This document shows, piece by piece, positions 1-7,102 of a stretch of DNA of 64,000 bases. Position 1 is the first letter of the stretch; each line of letters begins with the position of its first letter. The translations under genes were made by a program, and so were the position numbers. The stretch is from Candidatus Polarisedimenticolaceae bacterium. GTDB taxonomy: Bacteria; Acidobacteriota; Polarisedimenticolia; Polarisedimenticolales; DASRJG01. The notes under the pieces are model-generated. The model saw only the letters and a list, made by a program, of their open reading frames with translations, made no database searches and had not been told where the DNA came from. The DNA lies in assembly GCA_036275915.1 (NCBI GenBank), contig DASUCV010000001.1, positions 114,019 to 178,018 of the forward strand. Direction: 5' to 3'.

Positions 1-285
1 CTCGGACTCGCGCCAACCGGCGAACGGCAGATGCGTATGGGCGTCGACGAAGCCGGGCAGGACCGTTCCGCCGCGGGCATCGACGGTGCGCGCGGCCGGC
101 GAAAGCTTCACCGCCTGTCGGAATTCCCGCTCGGGGCCGGCGAAGACGATCCGGCCGTCGCGGCAAGCGACCGCTGCGTCGCGAACCGTCCGGATGCGGC
201 CGAGGTCCGGACCGATCCGTGCGGAATTTCCTTCGGGGGTGGCGAGCTCGGAGATGCCGACGACGGCGAGGTCGGCCTCGATCAT
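1..285 (-). CDS. hutI: Imidazolonepropionase-like amidohydrolase, N-terminal part (runs off window)
   Basis: Only the first 95 codons are inside the window; the gene continues past position 1. The visible part has the N-terminal beta-sandwich of metal-dependent amidohydrolases followed by GFVDAHTHLPFAGWRESE, which matches the first metal-binding HxH of HutI (consensus DPHTHLVFAG). HutI hydrolyses imidazolonepropionate to formiminoglutamate in histidine breakdown. The ATG overlaps the DivIVA stop codon as ATGA, so it is the last visible gene of a minus-strand chain. A related cyclic amidohydrolase cannot be excluded because most of the active site is missing. No other hut gene is in view. Confidence 0.7.
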   Translation of the reverse strand, partial: MIEADLAVVGISELATPEGNSARIGPDLGRIRTVRDAAVACRDGRIVFAGPEREFRQAVKLSPAARTVDARGGTVLPGFVDAHTHLPFAGWRESE

Positions 286-794
286 CCGACGTCGGTCGTC
301 GAGCGGCGCCTCAGGAAACGAAGATTGTCGCCGTCGGCCTTCTCCTGCCGGCGCAAGTCGAGGAGGGAAAGATGCTCCTCGATCGAGGCGCGGAGACGAT
401 TCTCGAAGGCGTCCTTCTCGAGCCGCACGCGGCCGATCTCGTTCTCGAGAGCCTGGAGCTGATCCTGGGCCTGCTCGAGCAGCCGCTCGGCCTTGACGCG
501 CGCCTCGCGGACGAGGAGCTCGGCCTCCTGCTTGGAGCGATCGCGCAGGTCGGTCGACATGCGCTGGGCGGTGACGAGCGTCTCCTGGAGCGTGCGCTCC
601 CGATCCTGGAACTCGTCGAGCCGCTGCCGTACGCTTCCGTTCTCCTCGCGCAGCGTCGCGTTCTCGAAGTTCAGACGCTCGATCTCTTCGGCCACAGCTT
701 TGAGGAATAGCTGGACTTCGTCCGGATCGAACCCGCGCATCTTGCGCGTGAAGTCCTGCTTCTCGATGTCCATCGCCGTCAGGCGCGTGCTCAT
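282..794 (-). CDS. divIVA: DivIVA domain protein
   Basis: A 170-residue protein with the DivIVA N-terminal membrane-binding signature near residues 5-35 (TAMDIEKQDFTRKMRGFDPDEVQLFL), followed by an almost continuous coiled coil to about residue 140 and a short basic tail. DivIVA proteins oligomerise at curved membranes and poles and organise division or cell-wall machinery; in Gram-negative phyla their role is less clear. GGAGGAG upstream of the ATG supports the start. It sits 73 bp downstream of the YggS-type gene and overlaps the next gene by ATGA. YggS next to DivIVA echoes the Gram-positive division cluster, but SepF and YlmG are missing here. Confidence 0.88.
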   Translation of the reverse strand: MSTRLTAMDIEKQDFTRKMRGFDPDEVQLFLKAVAEEIERLNFENATLREENGSVRQRLDEFQDRERTLQETLVTAQRMSTDLRDRSKQEAELLVREARVKAERLLEQAQDQLQALENEIGRVRLEKDAFENRLRASIEEHLSLLDLRRQEKADGDNLRFLRRRSTTDVG

Positions 795-867
795 CCCACT
801 CCTCCGTCGCGGCGAAACATAGTCGCGCGCTCGAAGGGTTGCAAGAACAACGGGATAGGAAGCCTTC

Positions 868-1554
868 TTACGCGGGCCGACCGCCGAAGATGGCGCGGCC
901 GACGCGTACCAGCGTCGCGCCTTCTTCGACCGCCACCTCGAAGTCGTCGGTCATCCCCATCGAGAGGTCGGGGAGCGGCCGCCCGATCCTCTCGCGCGCG
1001 CGGTCGCGGAGCGAAGCGAGGCGCCGGAACCACGGCCGCGACGCCTCGGGATCCTCGACGGGCGGAGGGATCGTCATGAGGCCGCGGACGTCGAGATGCG
1101 CGAGCGACGCGGCAGCGTCCAGGACCGGCCACACCGCGTCCTCGCCGGCGCCGTGCTTGGTCGCCTCGCCGGCAAGGTTGACCTGGACGAGCACCGGCTG
1201 GACGAGCCCGCGCTCGGCGGCGCGCCGGTCGAGCTCGCCGGCGAGCGCGGCGTCGTCGACGCCGTGGATCAGCTCGAACGTGCCGGCCGCGTGCCGCGCC
1301 TTGTTCTTCTGAAGGTGGCCGACGAGGTGCCAGCGCGCGCCGCTCCCCACGCGGGCGATCTTGTCGACCGCCTCCTGCACGCGGTTCTCGCCAAAGAGCG
1401 TCTGGCCGGCCGCGAGCGCCTCGGCGACCGTTTCCGCGGGGACGGTCTTCGAGACGGCGACGAGCGTCACCCCGGACGGGTCGCGGCCCGACCGCGCGCA
1501 CGCGGCGGCGATCCGGTAGCGGACCTCCTGGAGGCGGCGGGCGAGCGGACTCAG
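868..1554 (-). CDS. YggS/PLPBP-family pyridoxal phosphate homeostasis protein
   Basis: Fold-type III PLP-binding protein. The lysine that binds PLP is in LVAVSKT, and the family features FGENRVQEA, WHLVGHLQKNK and GLMTIPP follow in order, ending with the conserved SMGMTDDFEVAVEEGATLVRVGRAIFG-type segment. The family regulates PLP and amino-acid balance and has no proven enzymatic activity. The first standard start (GTG at 1470) would remove the first helix (residues like ARRLQEVRYRIAAACARSGRDP), which the family always has. I therefore place the start at a CTG at 1554 that overlaps the rnhA stop as CTGA, with GAGAGG about 8 nt upstream, giving 228 residues. The start is inferred; the identity is firm. 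Confidence 0.85.
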   Translation of the reverse strand: MSPLARRLQEVRYRIAAACARSGRDPSGVTLVAVSKTVPAETVAEALAAGQTLFGENRVQEAVDKIARVGSGARWHLVGHLQKNKARHAAGTFELIHGVDDAALAGELDRRAAERGLVQPVLVQVNLAGEATKHGAGEDAVWPVLDAAASLAHLDVRGLMTIPPPVEDPEASRPWFRRLASLRDRARERIGRPLPDLSMGMTDDFEVAVEEGATLVRVGRAIFGGRPA

Positions 1555-2006
1555 TCCTCGAACCTCTCGTGGAGCCTGACGGGGGCCGTGCCGTCGCCCG
1601 AGGCGACCATGTTCAGCGCGCGGTTGACGAGCTTGTCCGCGGCCTTGTTCTTTTCCCGCGGGACGTGACGGATCCGGAAGTTGGGAAACCGGCCGATGCG
1701 GCGCATCGCCTCGGCATGGAGAGGAACGAGGTCCGGGTGGCGGACCTTGTACTCGCCGCGCACCTGCTTGACGACGAGCTCCGAGTCGGCGAGCAGCTCG
1801 ACCTCGGTGGCGCCGCGCTCCGCGGCGAGGCCCAAGGCCTCGACCAGCGCGGTGTACTCGGCGACGTTGTTCGTCGCGCGGCCGATCGCGCCGGCGAACC
1901 CTTCGACGGGCTTGTCGTCGGCGTCGAGCACGACGACCCCCCAGGCCGCTGGGCCGGGATTCCCGCGCGAGCCGCCGTCGATCCCCGCCCTAAGCCGCTC
2001 CGCCAT
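1551..2006 (-). CDS. rnhA: Ribonuclease HI
   Basis: A 151-residue RNase H fold that cuts the RNA strand of RNA-DNA hybrids. The acidic active site is visible: Asp in GIDGGSRGNPGPAAWG (near residue 10), Glu in NNVAEYTAL, Asp in LLADSELVVKQV, and the C-terminal Asp in HVPREKNKAADKLV. The NNVAEY form is that of the short RNase HI found in Actinobacteria, Archaea and many deep phyla rather than the E. coli type. It overlaps the upstream zinc-ribbon gene by 17 bp and the downstream YggS-type gene. Zinc-ribbon plus RNase H is a recurrent gene pair. Confidence 0.92.
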   Translation of the reverse strand: MAERLRAGIDGGSRGNPGPAAWGVVVLDADDKPVEGFAGAIGRATNNVAEYTALVEALGLAAERGATEVELLADSELVVKQVRGEYKVRHPDLVPLHAEAMRRIGRFPNFRIRHVPREKNKAADKLVNRALNMVASGDGTAPVRLHERFED

Positions 2007-2769
2007 TCAACGCCTCCATCGCGGGCGACGGGGTGGACGGAGACGTGCCGTTCATCGCGGCCTCGGAGTAGAGGTAGCGGCGGCAGTTGCCGCAGATGTG
2101 GAGCTTCGTGGCCTGCTTGATCTCCTGGTAGACCTGCGGCCTGAGGCGCACGTGGCAGGCGGAGCACGATTCGTGCTCGGCTTTGACGAGGAAGAGCCCC
2201 TTGCGTCCTTCCTCGACCCGGCGGACGTTCGCGACGAGAGCCGGCGGCAGCGCGGCCTCGAGCTCGAGGCGCTCGGCGGTGGCGCGCTCGATCTGCGCGT
2301 GCGCTTCCTTGACCGCCGCCTCGACCGTCGCATGCTCACCCTGGACGATCGCGCGCTCGGACTCGATGTGCTCGGAGCGGGCGGCGAGGTCCGTCTTGAG
2401 GGCGTCGACCTCGTCCATGCTCTTGAGGATGGCGTCCTCGTGCTCGCCGATCTTCGCCTTGACCGCGTCGATCTCCTTGAGAGCCGCGGCGTACTCGCGC
2501 TGGTTCTTCACCTGCATGAGCGAGTCCTGATAGTGCTGGCGCGACTCCTCGAGGGTGGCGAGCTCGGCCTGGCGGGCCTGCCGGTCGGCCTCGATGGCGT
2601 CGTAGCGCTCCTTGGTCGCCACGTATTCGGCGTTACGCTCGCGGAACCGGGCCTCGGCTTCTTCGATGCGGGCCGGGGCCCCGTCGACGACCGCGCGGGC
2701 CGCCTGGATCTCGAGGGCGAGCCGCTGGATCTTGAGCAAGCTCGAGAGCTGATTCCTCGCTTCCGACAT
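1990..2769 (-). CDS. C4-type zinc-ribbon coiled-coil protein (DUF164/CdsZ type)
   Basis: A 259-residue protein. Residues about 5-190 form a long coiled-coil hairpin rich in E/A/R/K; near residue 200 it ends in a zinc ribbon with CSACHVRLRP and, 20 residues later, CGNCRRYLY (two CxxC knuckles). This is the family annotated as C4-type zinc ribbon domain protein, which is proposed to act with nucleic acids or the division/RNase machinery but has no firm biochemical role. GGAGGGG lies 5 nt before the ATG. It is the first gene of the chain running into rnhA, the YggS-type gene, divIVA and hutI. The C-terminal 25 residues (Ser/Thr/Pro-rich) overlap the rnhA start. Confidence 0.88.
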   Translation of the reverse strand: MSEARNQLSSLLKIQRLALEIQAARAVVDGAPARIEEAEARFRERNAEYVATKERYDAIEADRQARQAELATLEESRQHYQDSLMQVKNQREYAAALKEIDAVKAKIGEHEDAILKSMDEVDALKTDLAARSEHIESERAIVQGEHATVEAAVKEAHAQIERATAERLELEAALPPALVANVRRVEEGRKGLFLVKAEHESCSACHVRLRPQVYQEIKQATKLHICGNCRRYLYSEAAMNGTSPSTPSPAMEALNGGAA

Positions 2770-2785
2770 GGCGTCCCCTCCGTCG

Positions 2786-2950
2786 AAAAACGCCCTAATA
2801 CACGAAGGGCGCTCGTGAACCGAGCGCCCTCATGCGGTCTTGGCCCTGTGACCCGCCCCACGCTTTGGAGGCAGGCCCGGTGCAAGGCGATCCATGGGTT
2901 GAAATCTCTTCATCGCAACGGCCGACGTTAGCACCGTCGCCCTCGGATCG
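2786..2950 (-). other. Structured intergenic spacer with two hairpins; possible small RNA or terminator
   Basis: The 165 nt between the SpmAB-like gene and the zinc-ribbon gene hold a strong hairpin at 2804-2831 (11-bp stem GAGGGCGCTCG/CGAGCGCCCTC, 5-nt loop). On the minus strand a T5 run follows about 13 nt later. Just upstream lies a second hairpin (CCTGCCTC pairing with GGGGCGGG) followed by TCACAGGGCC. The first hairpin could terminate the upstream gene, although the T run is not adjacent. The arrangement small hairpin, GUCACAG, GCAU loosely recalls the 3' half of 6S RNA, but I could not find a matching 5' strand, so no RNA family is assigned. Confidence 0.35.
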
Positions 2951-4234
2951 TCAACCATGCCACACCAGGCGGCAGATGAAGACCGCGGCCGCGATGCCGG
3001 CGGCGTCGGTCAGAAGCCCGGCCAAGACCGCATGCCGGGTCTTCTTGATCCCCACCGCCCCGAAGTAGACGGACAGGATGTAGAACGTCGTGTCGGTGCT
3101 CCCCTGCATCGTGCTCGCGAGGATGCCGAGATAGGAGTCGGGACCGTGCGTCGTCACGATCTCGCTCATGACCCCGTAGGCACCGGACCCCGAGAGCGGG
3201 CGAAGGACGGCGAGCGGCACCGCCTCGGCCGGGAGGCCCAGCGGTGACGTCAACGGCGACAGCACCTGCACGACGACGTCGAGGCACCCCGACGCGCGGA
3301 ACATCCCCACCGCAACGACGATCGCCAGGAGATACGGGATGATCCTGAGCGCGACCTGGAACCCCTCCTTCGCCCCCTCGAGGAACACCTCGTAGACCTT
3401 GACCCCGCGCGCCCACCCGAAGAGCACGATGAGCGCGACGAGGAGCGGCAGCGTCCAGTACGACATGATCGTGCGCGCGAGTTCTCCCGCGGGCATCGTC
3501 GATGCGGCTCGGATGAGAACCCCGATGAGGATGACGATGTAACCGCCCGCGATCCAAGGGATGAAACGCGAGACCGCCGGTCTCGTCTGAGGCGGCGCGT
3601 CGACGGCCTCAGAGGAAACCATGGACGGAGGCATCACTCCGGGATCGGTCGCCTTGAACCACGGGAGCCGGGACAGCAGGATCGCCGAAGCGATTCCGAC
3701 GATCGTGGCGCACCCCGATGCAAACCACGTCGCGGCGAGGATCGAACCGGGGGCCTTCGAGCCCGCCGACGCCCGGAGCGCCAGCACCGTCGTCGGCAAG
3801 ATCGCGAACCCCGCCGTATTGATCGAGAGGAAGGTCACCATCGCGTTCGTGGCGACCCCTTTCCGGGGGTTGAGGGTGTCGAGCTCCTGCATCGCGCGGA
3901 TCCCGAACGGCGTCGCCGCGCTGCCGAGGCCGAGGATGTTGCTCGCGATGCTGAGAAGCATCGCGCTCATCGCGGGATGATCGGCGGGAACTCCGCGGAA
4001 GAGCCGACGCATCACAGGCGCGGCGGCGCGCGCGAGGAGGCGCAAGGCGCCGCCGTCCTGCACGACCCGCATCAGCCCGAGGAAGAACGAGAGAGCACCG
4101 ATGAGACCGAGCGCGAGCTGAACCGAGCGGCCGGCGTCATCGAGGATGCCGGTGGAGAGCGCTTCCATGCGGCCGCTTGCTGCCGCGGCGAGGACGGAGA
4201 CGAGGACCAGCAGCACGAACGCGGCGTTGAGCAC
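2951..4234 (-). CDS. Fused SpmA-SpmB nucleoside-recognition-domain membrane protein
   Basis: A 427-residue polytopic membrane protein with GTG start. The N-terminal half (about 1-200) matches spore maturation protein A (MEALSTGILDDAG, ALGLIGALSFFLGLMRV, NILGLGSAATPFGIRAMQEL). The C-terminal half (about 225-427) matches SpmB (VKVYEVFLEGAKEGFQVALRIIPYL, RPLSGSGAYGVMSE, LASTMQGSTDTTFYIL). Both carry the nucleoside-recognition (Gate) fold. In Bacillus spmA and spmB are separate genes needed for spore core dehydration; fused versions occur in non-sporulating Gram-negatives, where the substrate is unknown. It stands alone between the hemerythrin and the zinc-ribbon chain. Confidence 0.87.
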   Translation of the reverse strand: MLNAAFVLLVLVSVLAAAASGRMEALSTGILDDAGRSVQLALGLIGALSFFLGLMRVVQDGGALRLLARAAAPVMRRLFRGVPADHPAMSAMLLSIASNILGLGSAATPFGIRAMQELDTLNPRKGVATNAMVTFLSINTAGFAILPTTVLALRASAGSKAPGSILAATWFASGCATIVGIASAILLSRLPWFKATDPGVMPPSMVSSEAVDAPPQTRPAVSRFIPWIAGGYIVILIGVLIRAASTMPAGELARTIMSYWTLPLLVALIVLFGWARGVKVYEVFLEGAKEGFQVALRIIPYLLAIVVAVGMFRASGCLDVVVQVLSPLTSPLGLPAEAVPLAVLRPLSGSGAYGVMSEIVTTHGPDSYLGILASTMQGSTDTTFYILSVYFGAVGIKKTRHAVLAGLLTDAAGIAAAVFICRLVWHG

Positions 4235-4256
4235 GCCGCGATGATAAGGCTAAGGG

Positions 4257-4703
4257 CTATTGACTTTGTTTCAGCGCCCGCCGCACGAGCGCGTCTTCCT
4301 CTTGCTCGTGCTCGCGGATCATGCCGATGAGGCGCGACAGCTCGGTGCGGAGCGTCGCGGTCTCGGCGGCGTCGGCGCGGCGCGCGAGGCCGCGGACCCG
4401 CTCGATCGCCTCGAGCATCCGGGCGTGCTGGGCGCGGATGCGCTTGACGTCGCTCTCGGCCTGGGGCAGCGCCTCTTGAACGCCCTGGAGCAGACCGCCG
4501 TCTTCTTCGGTGGCGAAGTGCTCCTCGAGCCGCTCCTTGAAGCTGTCGATGCGGACCGCGATCGTCCGCACGACCTCGGGATCGGCCGGTGCTGCGCCCA
4601 AGGTTTCGACGGCGCGCTCGAGCTGATCCAGGTGGAAATGGATGTGACCGTGCTCGTCGAGCGATTCCGACGAGAGCTTGGAAAATGTCTGCGGACCGGT
4701 CAT
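4257..4703 (-). CDS. Hemerythrin HHE domain protein
   Basis: A 148-residue four-helix-bundle protein with the HHE pattern of metal ligands: HGHIHFHLDQLE (helix 1), EHFATEEDGG (helix 2), RAQHARMLEAIE (helix 3) and IREHEQEEDALV (helix 4). Such cytosolic proteins bind a di-iron centre and sense or store O2, NO or peroxide, or help repair iron-sulfur clusters. AAGGAG precedes the ATG by about 8 nt. It is preceded by a 67-bp spacer and followed by the SpmAB-like gene after 22 bp, so the two may be co-transcribed. No partner gene in view reveals its signal. Confidence 0.85.
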   Translation of the reverse strand: MTGPQTFSKLSSESLDEHGHIHFHLDQLERAVETLGAAPADPEVVRTIAVRIDSFKERLEEHFATEEDGGLLQGVQEALPQAESDVKRIRAQHARMLEAIERVRGLARRADAAETATLRTELSRLIGMIREHEQEEDALVRRALKQSQ

Positions 4704-4770
4704 CGCAGCGCTCCTTCACGCCCCGCGCGGCGCACTCGCACTGTCAAGTTTGACGCAGCGGGGCGTTTCG

Positions 4771-6222
4771 TCAAGTCGTCGACGAGGAGACCGCCTTCAC
4801 CGCGAGGCGGCGGGCGATCGTCTCGACCTGCTCTGCGGCGCTCGCGGCATCGAGATCGGCGGCCTGGATCTCGACGATCTCGACCCGCCGCTTGCGGAGG
4901 ACCGACGCGACCTGGCGGTAGGCCTCTTGCAGGCGCCCCAGAAAGGCTTCGTTCTGCCAGGGCTCGAGCGCGCGCCCCCTCATGCGCAGGCGCTCCATCG
5001 CCGAGGCCGGGTCCCGCTCGACGAGGACGAGAACGTCGGGGATCGGCGGGTGCGCGAGGTCGAAGACGTTGAGGAGCCACACCTCCGGCGCCTTGCGGAT
5101 GAAGCGGAGCCATTGAGTCACCGGGATGCGCCTCTGGCCCGAGAGCTGGAGGAGGATCTCCTGGAGGCCGCGCTCGTCGAACTGACCGCTGTAGAAGTCG
5201 GCCTCCGCCCAGGCGAGGAGATCGACGAGCGGGCTCCCGAGGCTGACGACGAAGCGCGCGGTGCGGCCGTCGGCGAGCGCCTCGTCGACACGGGCGCGCT
5301 CGATCATCTCGGCGAACTTGTTGCCGCGGTAGAGACCACCGGTGCGGAACGCCCAAGCGAGCGCCTTCGGCCACGTGCGGCTTCGCGCGGTCGCGATACC
5401 TTCGGAGGCGCGGACGGCGCCGCCTTCCGCCTCGACGAGCGACTCGGCGATGCCAATCGCGCGGCCGCTCTCGCCGAGCCGAGCGGTGAGCGTCTCGAAG
5501 AGCGGGCGACCGTCCTCGCCGTCGATCCCGCAGCAGGCGACGCGGATCGGCGGTAACGGGCGCGGTCCGGGGACCGGCGGCGGCGGAGGCGCGAGCGAGA
5601 GCACATCGGCGCGGAGCGCCTCGGCGATATCGCGGGCGTCGAGCAGGTGCGAGTAGGTGCGCGGTTTCCCGATCACGACGTCGATGCCGAGCGGGAGCGG
5701 CACCGCCTCGCCGCGCGGCAGGCTGCGCTCCGCGCCCGAGAGGAACACCGGGACGACGAGGACACCCGGCACGCTCTTGACGATCTTTCCGATCCCCGGC
5801 CGGAACGCCGCAACGACTCCCGGCTCGCCGCGGCTCCCCTCGGGGAAGAAGATGAGCGACTCGCCTTCCTGCAGCGCATCGATCATCGGCGAGAGCACGT
5901 CGCGCCCGGGGGCCGCCGTCCGCTCGATCGCCATCGCGTTCATCCCGACCATCGCCGCGCCGCGCCGGATCGCGTTCTGGCCGAAGTAGTCGGCCGCCGC
6001 GACCGGGTGCACATGAGGGAGGCGGCGGAGCGGGAAGATCGACATGAGGACGGCGGCGTCGATGTGGGAGTTGTGGTTCGCGACGACGATGCACGGCCCC
6101 TCGGGGACATGGTGCAGGCGGCGGTACCGCGCCCCCCAGAACCACTTGAGCATCGGGCGGATGAAGCCGAGCTGGAATGCGTACATTCCCGCGAGGCGGA
6201 GCACACGGGCGAGCCGGTTCAC
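4771..6222 (-). CDS. PlsC-type acyltransferase fused to a degenerate thymidylate/deoxynucleoside kinase-like domain
   Basis: A 483-residue protein. Residues about 1-200 are a lysophospholipid acyltransferase: the catalytic HX4D box is NHNSHID, and the acceptor-binding FPEGSRGEPG and the later VPVFLSG follow. After a Pro-rich linker, residues about 225-480 look like a thymidylate kinase: RVACCGIDGEDG aligns with the P-loop entry but lacks the GKS/T of Walker A, followed by GNKFAEMIERARVDEAL, DVLVLVERDP and the LID-like MERLRMRGRALEPWQNEAF. The kinase half is probably not a normal kinase. The GTG start overlaps the stop of the CdsA-like gene (GTGA). Its neighbour suggests phospholipid synthesis; the kinase-like half is unexplained. 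Confidence 0.82.
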   Translation of the reverse strand: MNRLARVLRLAGMYAFQLGFIRPMLKWFWGARYRRLHHVPEGPCIVVANHNSHIDAAVLMSIFPLRRLPHVHPVAAADYFGQNAIRRGAAMVGMNAMAIERTAAPGRDVLSPMIDALQEGESLIFFPEGSRGEPGVVAAFRPGIGKIVKSVPGVLVVPVFLSGAERSLPRGEAVPLPLGIDVVIGKPRTYSHLLDARDIAEALRADVLSLAPPPPPVPGPRPLPPIRVACCGIDGEDGRPLFETLTARLGESGRAIGIAESLVEAEGGAVRASEGIATARSRTWPKALAWAFRTGGLYRGNKFAEMIERARVDEALADGRTARFVVSLGSPLVDLLAWAEADFYSGQFDERGLQEILLQLSGQRRIPVTQWLRFIRKAPEVWLLNVFDLAHPPIPDVLVLVERDPASAMERLRMRGRALEPWQNEAFLGRLQEAYRQVASVLRKRRVEIVEIQAADLDAASAAEQVETIARRLAVKAVSSSTT

Positions 6223-7085
6223 GACGTGATCGTTCTGACGTAATGATAGAACGCCGGGGCGGCGTAGATGAGCGGGAGCGTCCTGTCGAGGAATGCCGCG
6301 CGGCCCAGGAGCGCGTCGCCGGGCGACCGGTCGAGGTCCTGCGCGACCGCGTCGCAGACGAGCGATCCGGCGGCGGTGCCGAGCGCCGCGAGGCAGCCGG
6401 CCCCGGCGCCGTGGATCCCGATGATCCCGGCGTCCGCCGCGAGGAGGTAACCCGCCGCTGCGGCGATCGCGGCGCTCACGATCAGGCCGAGGAGCGGCCT
6501 CACACGCTCGGCTCCGGGCCTCATGCGGCCGACGAGGCGCTGCGTGAGATCGGCGGGGAGCGCAACGATCGCGAACAGCTCGAGGCAGCCGCGCGGAAGC
6601 TGCGTCATGAGGCCAAGATGCGCCGCGCAGAAGACGAAGACGAACTCGCCGAGGAGCACGCGCCCGAGCGAGTCGAGGAGGCCCGGCTGCCGCGGCGAGA
6701 TCGAGAGGAGGACGGGAATCAAGAGGAAGAGGCCGACGACGGTGGCACCGGAGAGGAGCGTGAATGATCCGGCCCACGCGGGCCACAGCGCGAGCGGCAC
6801 CGAGGCGTACGTCAGGAAGATCGCCCACCGATCCTGCGGCCGGAGCGGCGTCAGGAAGTAGTACTGCTTGAGTGCGACGAACATCACGATGCCGAGGAGC
6901 GGGAACGAGATCGCCGGCATGGCGCGGGAGAGAGCGACGACGAGGACGGAAAACTGCGTCCACGCCCAGAGCCACCCGGTCAGACCGCGGAACCGTCCGC
7001 CCCGGCGGCCCAGGACGATCGCGACCGGGGCGAGCAGCACGAGCATCGCGGCCAGGACGAGATCGAGCCTCGGAATCGCGGACAT
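6219..7085 (-). CDS. CdsA-like phosphatidate cytidylyltransferase (integral membrane)
   Basis: A 288-residue protein with about eight hydrophobic helices. The C-terminus (GRAAFLDRTLPLIYAAPAFYHYV) resembles the end of the CTP_transf_1 family, where DR-x-D is followed by AAPxFY. The full CdsA signature with the KD and PGHGG residues is weak here (QDLDRSPGDALLGRAAFLDR), so it may be a divergent paralog rather than the housekeeping CDP-diacylglycerol synthase. CdsA makes CDP-diacylglycerol from phosphatidate, the product of PlsC enzymes, and the next gene encodes such an acyltransferase. I chose the ATG at 7085, which has GGAGG close upstream; an ATG at 7103, overlapping the MATE stop codon (TAATG), is the alternative. 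Confidence 0.68.
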   Translation of the reverse strand: MSAIPRLDLVLAAMLVLLAPVAIVLGRRGGRFRGLTGWLWAWTQFSVLVVALSRAMPAISFPLLGIVMFVALKQYYFLTPLRPQDRWAIFLTYASVPLALWPAWAGSFTLLSGATVVGLFLLIPVLLSISPRQPGLLDSLGRVLLGEFVFVFCAAHLGLMTQLPRGCLELFAIVALPADLTQRLVGRMRPGAERVRPLLGLIVSAAIAAAAGYLLAADAGIIGIHGAGAGCLAALGTAAGSLVCDAVAQDLDRSPGDALLGRAAFLDRTLPLIYAAPAFYHYVRTITS

Positions 7086-7102
7086 CCCCCCTCCGCCGTC
7101 CA

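Noticed and set aside
2786..2950. RNase P RNA, SRP RNA or tmRNA near the zinc-ribbon/RNase H genes
   Set aside because: The spacer is too short for RNase P RNA, and no GAGGAAAGTCC, GGAAGGAAGCAGC or tmRNA-like ends are present.
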